The notes under the pieces are model-generated. The model was not told the origin of the DNA. It saw only the letters and a list, made by a program, of their open reading frames with translations, and did not search any database. A stretch of 64,000 nucleotides of DNA from CAVVAY01 sp963746465 (lineage in GTDB: Bacteria > Actinomycetota > Actinomycetes > JACCUZ01). Made by a program: the position numbers and the translations under genes. Position 1 is the stretch's first letter. Every line of letters begins with the position of its first letter. Shown in pieces: positions 1 to 8,267 of this stretch. The stretch spans positions 558,001 through 622,000 of the forward strand of contig CAVVAY010000007.1 in the NCBI GenBank assembly GCA_963746465.1. The letters run 5' to 3'.

Positions 1-426
1 ACCCATCGTGTCGTAGAGCGCGACACCGGCACCGGCGTACAACCGCTCCCACCCCCGGTGCTTGAGCGGGTAGAGGAACGGCACGGGGCGCACCAGGTGC
101 GGTGCGAGCCGCTGGGTCAGCAGGCCGCGCTCGCGCAAGGCCTCCCGGACCAGGCCGAAGTCGAGCATCTCCAGGTAGCGCAGGCCGCCGTGGATCAGCT
201 TGCTCGACCGGCTCGACGTACCTGCCGCCCAGTCGCGACCCTCGAACAATCCCACCGTCAGGCCGCGGGTCACCGCGTCCAGGGCCACGCCCGCGCCCAC
301 CACGCCGCCGCCGATGACGACGACGTCGAGCTCGTCGACCTGCGCCGCGTCCAGCGCATCGTGACGTTCGTCCGGGCCGAGCCGGCTGGTGGGGGAGAAC
401 GGCCGGGAGGCCGGGTCCTGCCGCAT
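1..426 (-). CDS. glpD: Aerobic glycerol-3-phosphate dehydrogenase, N-terminal part (runs off the window)
   Basis: FAD-dependent oxidation of sn-glycerol 3-phosphate to dihydroxyacetone phosphate at the cytoplasmic membrane, passing electrons to quinone. Only the first 142 codons are inside the window; the rest lies beyond base 1. The translation shows the dinucleotide-binding GGGVVGAGVALDAVTRG near residues 34-50, then SSRSSKLIHGGLRYLE and PHLVRPVPFLYPLKHRG, which are diagnostic of the GlpD/GlpA family. The start is the ATG at 426, preceded by a GTGAGG-like ribosome site. It diverges from the lipoprotein gene at 536; the 109-bp gap must hold both promoters, and a TACGAT box about 30 nt upstream of the start could be its -10. 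Family assignment is firm. Confidence 0.9.
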   Translation of the reverse strand, partial: MRQDPASRPFSPTSRLGPDERHDALDAAQVDELDVVVIGGGVVGAGVALDAVTRGLTVGLFEGRDWAAGTSSRSSKLIHGGLRYLEMLDFGLVREALRERGLLTQRLAPHLVRPVPFLYPLKHRGWERLYAGAGVALYDTMG

Positions 427-535
427 CTGCGTCCTCACTGCAGTCCGGCGACCTATCGTAGGGCTGGAAGAGCCGGCGTCAGCAGCCGCATACCCTCGGC
501 CCTGCTGTGGCGGAGCAGATCTCGAGGGAGTCCAG

Positions 536-2065
536 ATGACGGGCTGGTTGCGCGTATCGGCGCCGCTGCTTGCGCTGTCGGTGCTCGCCGCTTGCTTTGC
601 AGGAGGTGACGAGCCGGCTGGCGACCGCCGCCCTTCGCCGACGGCGCCGGCCAGGACCACCACGGCGCCCAGCGCGGGCCTGGACCGGTTCTACGCCCAG
701 CAGCTGGACTGGCGCGGCTGCAAAGGCGGTTTCGAGTGCACTGATGTCCTCGTGCCCGTGGACTACGCCGACCCCGGTCGCGGGACGCTGCCGCTGGCCG
801 TGAACCGGTTGCCAGCCGCCGGTGACCGGATCGGTTCGCTGCTCATCAATCCCGGAGGCCCAGGGGCCTCCGGACTCGCGTATGCGCGTCGTGCCAGATC
901 GATCGTGAGCAAGCGGGTCCGCGAGCGTTACGACATCGTCGGTTTCGACCCACGCGGTGTGGGCGCGAGCGCCGGGCTGAACTGCCTGACGGACAGGCAG
1001 CTCGACGGATTCCTCTCCGAGGACGGCACGCCGGACGACGCGACCGAGGAGCAAGGGCTCGTCCACGAGGCCGAGCTGCTCGCTGCCGGCTGCCAGCGCG
1101 ACGATGCCCTGCTGCTGCCGCACCTCAGCACTCGTTCCGCTGCTCGGGACCTCGACGTCCTGCGGGCTGTTCTCGGCGATGGTCAGCTGACCTATCTGGG
1201 CAAGAGCTACGGAACCTACCTCGGTGCGGTCTACGCCGACCTGTTCCCGAAGCGGGTCGGCCGACTGGTGCTGGACGGCCCGATCGACCCGGCCGCTAGC
1301 AGCTCCGAGATGGCCAGGCTCCAAGCCGTCGGCTTCCAGCGCGCCTTGGCAGCCTTCCTCGACGACTGCCTGCAGCGGAAGTCCTGCCCGTTCCCGGGGG
1401 GCCGGGCCGCGGCAGGGACGCAGCTCGCCGACTTCCTCGGGGCGGTGGACAGAGATCCGCTCCCGGGTGTCGGCAAGCGGCAGCTGACCGAGGCGCTGGC
1501 GACGCTGGGTATCATCGCCGCGCTCTATGACGAGGGCAGCTGGTCCTTCCTTCGACAGGCTCTTGGCCAGGCATTCCAGGGTGACGGTGAGTGGCTGATG
1601 CTGCTGGCCGACTTCTACGCTGACCGCGGGCCGGGCGGGCGCTACACGACTAACGCCGTCGAGGCCATGTACGCGGTCAACTGCCTCGACCGCCCGGAGG
1701 AGTCCGACCTCGACAAGGTGCGTGCCGACGCTGAGTCGGCTGCCGAGGCCGCCCCGTTGTTCGGCGCCTACATCGTGTGGAGCAATTTGCCGTGCAGCAG
1801 CTGGCCGGCGCCGACGGAGAGCGAGCCGGCTCCCCTCGCAGCCGCAGGGTCACAGCCCATCCTGGTCGTCGGGACGACCCGCGACCCGGCGACGCCGTAC
1901 GAGTGGGCGCAGTCGCTGGCCGACGAGCTGGACGCCGGCCACCTGCTGACTTACGTCGGCGACGGCCACACGGCGTACCGCCGGGGGAGCGAGTGCGTCG
2001 ACGACGCGGTGGACGCCTACCTGCTGGACGGCACCACCCCCGGTGTGGGCGCCCGGTGCCGCTGA
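536..2065 (+). CDS. Secreted lipoprotein alpha/beta-hydrolase, tripeptidyl aminopeptidase-like (peptidase S33)
   Basis: A 509-residue exported hydrolase, probably removing N-terminal peptides or hydrolysing related esters or amides outside the cell. The signal peptide ends in the lipobox LAAC with the lipidated cysteine at residue 20. An oxyanion-loop NPGGPGASG lies near residue 104, the nucleophile motif GKSYGT places Ser at 224, DPATPY gives Asp near 450, and GDGHTAY gives His near 478. This is the classic S33/TAP arrangement with a C-terminal TAP-like domain. I chose the ATG at 536 because GAGGGAG lies 6 nt upstream and the signal peptide begins there; the longer reading frame adds an unrelated N-terminus. 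The natural substrate cannot be told from sequence. Confidence 0.85.
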   Translation: MTGWLRVSAPLLALSVLAACFAGGDEPAGDRRPSPTAPARTTTAPSAGLDRFYAQQLDWRGCKGGFECTDVLVPVDYADPGRGTLPLAVNRLPAAGDRIGSLLINPGGPGASGLAYARRARSIVSKRVRERYDIVGFDPRGVGASAGLNCLTDRQLDGFLSEDGTPDDATEEQGLVHEAELLAAGCQRDDALLLPHLSTRSAARDLDVLRAVLGDGQLTYLGKSYGTYLGAVYADLFPKRVGRLVLDGPIDPAASSSEMARLQAVGFQRALAAFLDDCLQRKSCPFPGGRAAAGTQLADFLGAVDRDPLPGVGKRQLTEALATLGIIAALYDEGSWSFLRQALGQAFQGDGEWLMLLADFYADRGPGGRYTTNAVEAMYAVNCLDRPEESDLDKVRADAESAAEAAPLFGAYIVWSNLPCSSWPAPTESEPAPLAAAGSQPILVVGTTRDPATPYEWAQSLADELDAGHLLTYVGDGHTAYRRGSECVDDAVDAYLLDGTTPGVGARCR

Positions 2066-2125
2066 GCCGGACCCACCGGATGCCGTAGACTTTCCCGCCG
2101 TGCCGCGGCTCAGGTCGCGGCGCAT

Positions 2126-2199
2126 GCCGCCTTAGCTCAGTCGGCTAGAGCGACGCACTCGTAATGCGTAGGTCATCGGTTCGACTCCGATAGGCGGCT
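2126..2199 (+). tRNA. tRNA-Thr, anticodon CGT
   Basis: The cloverleaf folds completely: acceptor stem 2126-2132 with 2192-2198, D-arm starting GCTC at 2135, anticodon stem ACGCA/TGCGT (2153-2157 with 2165-2169), anticodon CGT at 2160-2162 reading ACG threonine codons, and T-arm ATCGG/CCGAT around TTCGACT. The discriminator base is T, as usual for tRNA-Thr. CCA is not encoded. A strong hairpin follows. Confidence 0.95.
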
Positions 2200-2204
2200 C
2201 TACG

Positions 2205-2245
2205 ACGAGGCCTCTGACCTGGCGGTCCCAGGTCGGAGGCCTCGT
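2205..2245 (+). terminator. Strong stem-loop terminator after tRNA-Thr
   Basis: An 18-bp stem (2205-2222 with 2228-2245) contains one G-T wobble and has a 5-nt loop. It starts 6 nt after the tRNA. No long T-run follows, which is usual in high-GC actinobacteria. Confidence 0.8.
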
Positions 2246-2281
2246 TCGATCTCAGGGACGCAGAACGTCCGGAACCCGCCC

Positions 2282-2287
2282 TACCGT
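2282..2287 (+). promoter_or_regulatory. Leaderless-type -10 box TACCGT for the DinB-like gene
   Basis: TACCGT lies 7 nt before the ATG at 2295, and there is no ribosome-binding sequence between them. This matches the TANNNT-N6/7-start layout of leaderless actinobacterial mRNAs and recurs at many genes in this window. No good -35 was seen. Confidence 0.5.
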
Positions 2288-2294
2288 CATCCAC

Positions 2295-2831
2295 ATGGCA
2301 AACAACCACGTGACGTTGACGGAGCCGCCTCGGAACGGGTCCGAGATCGACACGCTCGTCGGGTCGCTCGAGCGGGGGCGGCGCTACCTGCGCTGGAAGT
2401 GCGCCGGGCTCGATGCGACCGGCCTGAGGGCGACCCTCGGACCGTCCACCGTCACTCTCGGCGGGCTGCTCAAGCACCTGGCCTACATGGAGGATGCGAA
2501 CTTCTCCCTCGCTCTGCACGGCAACGAGCGGGCCGCGCCCTGGCGAGGCGTCGAGCAGCCCGGTGAGTGGGCCTTCACATCGGCCGTGCACGACAGCCCG
2601 GAGGAGCTGTTCGCCTTGTGGGAGAGCTCGGTCGCGGCGGCCAGGGCGAATATCGTCAAGGCCGACCGCCTCGGCGGCCCGGGCTTCACCGCGAGCTATG
2701 CCGGGCAGACCTACAGCCTTCGGCGGATCCTCGCGGACATGGTCGAGGAGTACCTGCGGCATGTCGGTCACGCGGATCTGATTCGCGAGTCCATCGACGG
2801 ACTGGTCGGCGAGGACCCGGACGACGACTGA
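2295..2831 (+). CDS. DinB-superfamily protein (DUF664)
   Basis: A 178-residue protein of the DinB/DUF664 four-helix-bundle superfamily, a group that includes mycothiol- and bacillithiol-dependent metalloenzymes. The segment LGGLLKHLAYMEDANF supplies the histidine expected of the first helix, and EEYLRHVGHADLIRE near the C-terminus carries the paired histidines of the last helix, so a metal site looks intact. The start at 2295 is supported by a TANNNT box exactly 7 nt upstream. It lies 12 bp before the polymerase-domain gene and may share its transcript. A thiol-transfer role is family-based inference; no substrate is indicated. Confidence 0.75.
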   Translation: MANNHVTLTEPPRNGSEIDTLVGSLERGRRYLRWKCAGLDATGLRATLGPSTVTLGGLLKHLAYMEDANFSLALHGNERAAPWRGVEQPGEWAFTSAVHDSPEELFALWESSVAAARANIVKADRLGGPGFTASYAGQTYSLRRILADMVEEYLRHVGHADLIRESIDGLVGEDPDDD

Positions 2832-2843
2832 CGCACCCTGGCG

Positions 2844-3821
2844 ATGTCCGCGGGATGGGACCATGGTGGGGTGCCCGACGAGGAACGGTCCGGCGTGCGG
2901 CTGACCAACCTGGACCAGCCGTTGTTCGCCGACGCCGGCGCCACCAAGCGCGACCTGGTCGACTACCTGGATGCCGTTGCCGACCGGTTCGTGCCCGTGC
3001 TCGCCGGGCGCGCGTTGAGCGTCGTCCGGGTGCTCCGCGGACAGAAACCGTTCATGCAGAAGAACCTGCCCGCCTACGCTCCTGGGTCGATCGCGACTGT
3101 TGACATTCCGACCCAGGACGGGAAGCGGGTCGTCCACTACCCGGTCTGCGACGACCGCGAGAGCCTGCTGTGGTTCGCCAACCAGCGGGCGGTCGAGTAC
3201 CACCCCACGCTGTTCCAGGGTCTGGCTTCCGACCTGCCCACGCACCTGGTGGTGGACATCGACCCACCTGCCGGGACCGACGCATTCGCGCGCGCAGTGC
3301 AGGCCGCCCTTCTCGTACGCACTGTTCTCGGCGATGCCGGGATGACCGCGCTGCCCAAGACCAGCGGCGCGAAGGGGGTGCACGTCGTGGTCCCCCTGGC
3401 CTCGGGCCAGTCGGCCATGGACGCCGCGGCCGCCACCCGCGCGATCGCCGCCCGCGCGGAGCGACTGGACCCGGGGCTCACGACGACCGCCTTCGTCGTG
3501 GAGGAGCGGGGCGACAAGGTCTTCCTCGACTCGACGCGAGCGGGTGGCGCGACCGTGGTGGCGACGTACAGCCCCCGGGTCCGCCCCGGCGTCCCGGTGT
3601 CGTTCCCGGTGGCCTGGGACGACCTCGCCGGCGCATCGCCGGCCGACTTCACCCTGGCGAGCGTCCCCCGGCTGCTCGCCGACTCCGACCCGTGGGCCGC
3701 ACTGCCGCCGCCACAGGTCATCGATCCCGGTCTGGTCGAAGAGGGACACACCATCCCGGTCGCGCGGGTGGCGGCGATGCACGAAGGCAAGCGCCGCGCG
3801 CGAGCCCGCCGGGAGAGCTGA
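2844..3821 (+). CDS. Stand-alone LigD-type polymerase/primase domain (PolDom)
   Basis: A 325-residue protein matching the archaeo-eukaryotic-primase-like polymerase domain of LigD, which adds nucleotides at double-strand breaks during non-homologous end joining. Signatures are LRGQKPFMQKN near residue 63, the metal-binding VVDIDPP near residue 135, KTSGAKGVHVVVPL near residue 172, and a third acidic residue in KVFLDSTRAG. No ligase or phosphoesterase domain is fused and no ku gene lies nearby, so this is a separate-domain version. The N-terminus is uncertain: an in-frame GTG at 2871 would remove nine non-conserved residues, and neither site has a strong ribosome-binding sequence. Confidence 0.85.
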   Translation: MSAGWDHGGVPDEERSGVRLTNLDQPLFADAGATKRDLVDYLDAVADRFVPVLAGRALSVVRVLRGQKPFMQKNLPAYAPGSIATVDIPTQDGKRVVHYPVCDDRESLLWFANQRAVEYHPTLFQGLASDLPTHLVVDIDPPAGTDAFARAVQAALLVRTVLGDAGMTALPKTSGAKGVHVVVPLASGQSAMDAAAATRAIAARAERLDPGLTTTAFVVEERGDKVFLDSTRAGGATVVATYSPRVRPGVPVSFPVAWDDLAGASPADFTLASVPRLLADSDPWAALPPPQVIDPGLVEEGHTIPVARVAAMHEGKRRARARRES

Positions 3822-3829
3822 CGCGCGCC

Positions 3830-3835
3830 TAGACT
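3830..3835 (+). promoter_or_regulatory. Leaderless-type -10 box TAGACT for the LuxR regulator gene
   Basis: TAGACT ends 7 nt before the GTG at 3843, with no ribosome-binding site between. It fixes GTG 3843 as the likely start. Confidence 0.5.
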
Positions 3836-3842
3836 CCGCCAC

Positions 3843-6648
3843 GTGACGCGCTCGGAACAGGGGACGAGGGTGCCGGCGCTCCTGCTCGAGACGAAGCTCT
3901 ACGTTCCGCAGTCACCGCGTCGGTTGGTGCAGCGCTCTCGACTGAGCGAGCGGTTGGACGGCGCCTCCGGGTCGAAGCTGATCCTCGTCTCCGCGCCCGC
4001 CGGCTTCGGCAAGTCGACGCTGCTGGCCGAGTGGCTGGCGAACGGACAGGCCGGGCAGGGCACCGCTGGCGATCGGCGTTCTGTCGCCTGGGTGTCTCTC
4101 GACCCTGCAGACAACCAGCCCGCAACCTTCTGGACGTACGTCGTCGCGGCGCTCCGCACGGTGATACCCGGCGTCGGTGCGGACGCACTCGCGCTCCTCC
4201 AGGCGCCGCAACCGGCGCCGATCACCACCGTGCTCACGACACTGCTCAACGACCTCGGCGGTGTGGACCGCGACATCGTGCTGGTCCTCGACGACTACCA
4301 CGTCGTCGACGCGGCCGAGGTGCAGGACGGGATGGCCTTCCTGCTCGACCATCTTCCTCCGCAGCTGCACCTGGTGATCGCGAGCCGGGCCGACCCGGGA
4401 CTGCCGCTGGCAAGGCTGCGGGCGCGCGGCGAGCTCGCCGAGATCCGCGCCGCCGACCTGCGGTTCAGCGCGGAGGAGGCGGTGGCGTACCTCAACGGGG
4501 TGATGGGACTGCGGCTCACGGCTGCCGACGTGGCAACCCTGGAGGGCCGCACCGAGGGTTGGATCGCCGCCCTGCAGCTGGCAGCGCTGTCGATGCAGGG
4601 CCGGGATGACGCCGCCGACTTCATCGCCGGCTTCGCGGGCGACGCCCGGTACGTCGTGGACTACCTCGTCGAGGAGGTGCTGGCCCGGCAGCCCGACGGG
4701 GTCCACGACTTCCTGCTGCAGACCTCCGTCCTGGACCGGCTCAGCGGCGCGCTGTGCGACGCCGTCACCGGCGGCACCGGTGGCACTGGTGGCACTGGTG
4801 GCACTGGTGGCAAGGCAATGCTGGAGTCGCTGGACCGGGCCAACCTGTTCCTGGTGCCGCTGGACGACCGGCGCCGGTGGTACCGCTACCACCACCTGTT
4901 CGCCGACGTGCTGCGAGCCCGCCTGCACGACGAGCGGCCCGACGTCGTCCCCGCGCTGCACCGGCGCGCGAGCGACTGGTACGAGGCGAACGGTGAGCGG
5001 GCCGTCGCCGTCGAGCACGCTCTGGCCGCCGCGGACTTCGACCGCGCGGCGGACCTGGTCGAGCTGGCGGCGCCGGCTCTGCAGCGGGCCCGGCAGGAGG
5101 GCACATTGCGTCGGTGGATGGAGGCCATCCCCGAGGCGCACTTCCGGGTCAGGCCGGTTCTCAGCAACTCGTACGTCGGATCCCTCATGTCCACCGGTCA
5201 GATCGAGGGAGTCGAGCCGTACCTGCTCAACGCCGAGCGGTGGCTGGATGCCATGTCGGCCGAAGGTCACGGACCTCCTGACCGGCCGCCGGAGATGGTG
5301 GTCGTGGACGAGGAGGCGTTCCGGAGGCTGCCCACGTGGGTCGCCGTGCACCGCGCCGGGCAGGCACTGGTGCTCGGCGACCGGGCCGGTTGCCTCACCC
5401 ACGCCGGTCGGGCGCGAGACCTGGCCGGTCCCGACGACCACGTCGGGCGAGGAGCAGCGTCGGCACTCATCGGGTTGGCGTCATGGGGCGACGGGGACGT
5501 CAAGGCTGCTCAGGCGGGCTACTCGGAGTCGTGGAAGCACATGCATGCCGCCGGCCACATCGCCGACATCCTCGGTCTGGCGATCACGCTCGGGGACCTT
5601 CACGTCGTCCAGGGACGGCTCGGTGACGCCATGCGCACTTACGAGGAGGCGCTGCGACTCGCCGCCGAGCAGGACGGGCCGGTCCTCCGGGGGACCGCCG
5701 ACATGTACGTCGGAATGGCCGCACTCCAGCGGGAGCGAGGCGATCTCGGGACCGCGAACGAGCTCCTTGTCCGCAGCCAGGAGCTCGGCCCGCACCTGGC
5801 CCTGCCGCAGAACCCTCACCGCTGGCGGATCGCGAAGGCTCGGGTCCTGGAGGCCGAAGGAGACCTCGAGGGCGCGGTCCAGCTGCTCGACGAGGCGGAG
5901 CAGGTGTACGCCGGCGACTTCTCCCCCGACGTGCGGCCGATCGCAGCGACGAGAGCGCGGGTGCTGATCGCGCAGGGGAGATGGGCCGACGCTCTGAGCT
6001 GGGCGCGCGACCGAGAGCTGTCCGTGGACGACGACCTCAGCTATCTGCGCGAGTACGAGCACGTCACCCTGGCCAGAGCCCTGCTGGCCCGGTGCAGGAC
6101 CGAGCGTGCCGAGCCAGCCCTGCGACGGGGCACTCGGGCTGCTGCGGCGGCTGCTCCAGGCAGCCGAGGCCGGCGGCCGGACCGGAACCGTGATCGAGGT
6201 CCTGGTGCTGCAGGCGCTCGCGCAGCAGGTGCGCGGCGACAACTCGGCGGCACTGGTGCCACTGGTGCAGGCCCTGACCTTGGCCGAGCCGGAAGGCTAC
6301 GTCCGGCTCTTCGTCGACGAGGGCGCGCCCATGGCCGTGCTCGTGGAGGCAGCCGCCGAACGCGGGATCGCGCCGACGCTACGCCAGACGACTGCTCACG
6401 GCCTTCGACGACGCAGACCGAGACCGCCGCTCCGACGCAACCAGGGCCTGGTCGAGCCGTTGAGCGGGCGAGAGCTCGACGTGCTGCGGCTGCTGCGAAC
6501 CGACCTCGGCGGTCCGGACATCGCCCGCGAGCTCGTGGTGTCGCTGAACACCGTGCGCACCCACACGAAGAACATCTACGCCAAGCTCGGCGTGAACAAC
6601 CGCCGGGCAGCGGTCCGCCGGGCCGAGGAGCTCGACCTGCTGCGGTGA
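3843..6648 (+). CDS. MalT-like LuxR-family ATP-binding regulator (frameshifted)
   Basis: A large STAND-type transcription factor, about 935 residues when frames are joined. It has the N-terminal motif LLETKLYVP, a Walker A SAPAGFGKST near residues 50-58, a Walker B VLVLDDYH near 146, a TPR-like middle region, and a C-terminal LuxR helix-turn-helix (PLSGRELDVLRLLR to NTVRTHTKNIYAKLGV). The frame changes by +1 between about 6105 and 6130, and the helix-turn-helix is read only in the new frame. Around 6380-6450 a third frame fits the family better (YARRLLTAFDDADRDRR), suggesting two more compensating indels. A four-unit 9-bp repeat at 4773-4808 encodes a Gly-Thr-Gly linker. It is either a pseudogene or carries sequence errors. 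Regulatory target unknown. Confidence 0.75.
4773..4808 (+). repeat. Four tandem 9-bp repeats inside the LuxR gene
   Basis: GGCACCGGT followed by three exact copies of GGCACTGGT, in frame, encodes repeated Gly-Thr-Gly. The unit length is a multiple of three, so copy-number change would lengthen the linker without breaking the frame. Confidence 0.85.
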
Positions 6649-6657
6649 TGCCGGTGC

Positions 6658-7901
6658 TCAGCGGACGCGCTTCACCGGCAGGATGGCGGCGGCGCCGAGG
6701 AGGGCGCTGACGCCGGCGACGGCGTACAGCACGCCGTAGCTGCCGTCCGCGACCGCCAGGATGGCCGGCGCCATCGCAGGGGCCAGGGAGAACGGCAGCG
6801 CTCCGGCGATGTTGAACACGCCCAGGTCCTTGGCGGCGCTGCCCTTGTCCGGCAGCACGTCGGCGGCCAGCGCGAGGTCGACGGCCACGTACACGCCGAA
6901 CCCCAGGCCGCCGATGGCCATGCCGACCAGGAACCCGTTGACGTCGGTGGCGAGGGCGATGACGAACAACGCCAGGCCGTACACGGTCGACGCGGCGAGG
7001 ACGAAGAGCTTCCGGCGGCCGGTCCGGTCGGAGAGCCTGCCCCCGAGCAGCGAGGCAGCGACCACCACCGTGGACTGGACCAGGGTGCCGAGGAACACCT
7101 GGCCCGGCACGTCGTCCTCGGCGGTGCCGATCTTCTCCAGCAGGTAGTACGTCTGGTAGGTCGCCAGGAACGCGTAGGCCAGCACGAACAGGAAGCGGCT
7201 GGCGAAGGCCCAGGCGAAGTCCGGAGCCTTGCGCGGGTTGAAGTAGAACGTGCTGGCGAGCTCTCGCAGCGACCAGGCCGGCTTCTCCGCAGCGGGCCAG
7301 ACCGCGGTCGTCCAGGGTCGCGGCGAAGAGCAGGATGAAGAACCCGCCGACGGCGCACGGGACCATGAACATGGCGAGCTGGTTGCCGGTGAACAGCTTC
7401 ACCAGGAAGGTGCCGGTCACCGACGCGATCGGCACGCACACGCCGAGGACGCCGGAGACCGAGCCCCGCTGCGCCGGCGGGACCTGGTCGGGCAGGACCG
7501 CGACGAGCGCTGCGAGCAGCGCGTTGAGGAACACCTGGGCGATGCACCAGCCGACGAGGACCACGGGGATCGTGGGCGCCAGGGCCACGATGAGGATGCC
7601 GAGCGAGCCGCCGAGCAGTCCGACGACGATCCACGGCCGCCGCATGCCCCACCGGGACGAGGTCCGGTCGCTCAGCCTGCCGAAGAACGGGTTGGCGAAC
7701 ATCGCCAGCAGGGCGCGCGACCCCGGCCACCAGCGACAGGCTGTTCGGTGCCTGCTCGGTCCCGACCAGGGACTTGACCTTCAGGGCCAGGGTGACCAGC
7801 AGCGGCGCGAGGAACAGCAGGCTGGTGCTGATGTAGGCCAGCGTGTAGCGGGCGATGAAGCCCGGTCCGACCCGGGGTACGGCGGGCGACTCAGGCTCCA
7901 C
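6658..7901 (-). CDS. MFS transporter (two frameshifts)
   Basis: A major facilitator superfamily transporter of about 414 residues. The N-terminal part from the ATG at 7901 (FIARYTLAYISTSLLFLAPL) reads in one frame to about 7715. The loop and following helices (MFANPFFGRLSDRTSSRWG, the conserved MFS A-motif region) read in a second frame to about 7300. The C-terminal half (FAYAFLATYQTYYL-like, GGRLSDRTGRRKLFVLA) reads in a third. Each junction is a +1 shift, and removing one base at GCGCGCC near 7715 restores a continuous helix. The substrate is unknown. The gene is convergent with the LuxR gene, with only 9 bp between stops, and divergent from the small-protein/MMPL pair. Membrane location is certain; functionality depends on whether the shifts are real. 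Confidence 0.75.
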
Positions 7902-7952
7902 CGCGGCGAGTCTGCCAGCCGGGCGGCCGCGCGTCGGAGTTCACCAGCTGAA

Positions 7953-7968
7953 TCACCAGGTGTGGTGA
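7953..7968. promoter_or_regulatory. Palindrome TCACCA-N4-TGGTGA in a divergent promoter region
   Basis: A perfect 6+6 inverted repeat lies between the MFS gene start (7901) and the small-protein start (8004), with a further TCACCA half-site a few bases upstream. It is a plausible operator. A related GGTGTGGT sequence also lies upstream of the second MMPL gene. Confidence 0.4.
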
Positions 7969-7991
7969 TCCCCGCTCACCACATCCGCTCC

Positions 7992-7997
7992 TACCTT
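7992..7997 (+). promoter_or_regulatory. Leaderless-type -10 box TACCTT for the small protein/MMPL pair
   Basis: TACCTT lies 6 nt before the ATG at 8004, with no ribosome site between. Confidence 0.45.
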
Positions 7998-8003
7998 CCG
8001 GTC

Positions 8004-8267
8004 ATGAACCAGGCACCAGCCGCGACCGGCGGCCCGTCCCAGGCCGGGCAGTACGAGATCCGGATCGAGGGCCACCTCGACACCCGGTGGACCGCCTGGT
8101 TCGACGGGCTGGCCCTCACCCACGAGACCGATGGCACAACGGTCCTGCACGGCCCGGTCGTCGACCAGGCCGCGCTGCACGGCCTGCTCCAGAAGGTCCG
8201 CGACCTCGGCCTGCCCCTGGTCTCGGTCATCCACGTTGCACCCGACTCTCACAGGAGCACACCATGA
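8004..8267 (+). CDS. Small conserved actinobacterial protein coupled to MMPL transporter
   Basis: An 87-residue soluble protein without signal peptide or membrane segment. The core YEIRIEGHLDTRWTAWFDGL followed by a GTTVLHGPVVDQAALHGLL segment ending PLVSV resembles a small conserved protein I associate with many actinobacteria, but I know no assigned function. It ends with TGA at 8265-8267, overlapping the ATG (8264) of the MMPL gene, so the two are translationally coupled. The ATG at 8004 is supported by a TANNNT box 6 nt upstream. The coupling suggests it assists, senses for, or is regulated with the transporter; that is inference. Confidence 0.7.
   Translation: MNQAPAATGGPSQAGQYEIRIEGHLDTRWTAWFDGLALTHETDGTTVLHGPVVDQAALHGLLQKVRDLGLPLVSVIHVAPDSHRSTP

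Noticed and set aside
58..609. 183-codon plus-strand frame at the start of the window
   Set aside because: Opposite glpD, whose FAD-binding motif is clear; no conserved features.
2145..3842. 565-codon antisense frame over the DinB-like and polymerase-domain genes
   Set aside because: Both genes on the other strand carry conserved motifs; this frame does not, and it runs into the tRNA.
4773..4808. Possible CRISPR-like repeats in the LuxR gene
   Set aside because: Contiguous in-frame 9-bp coding repeats, no spacers.
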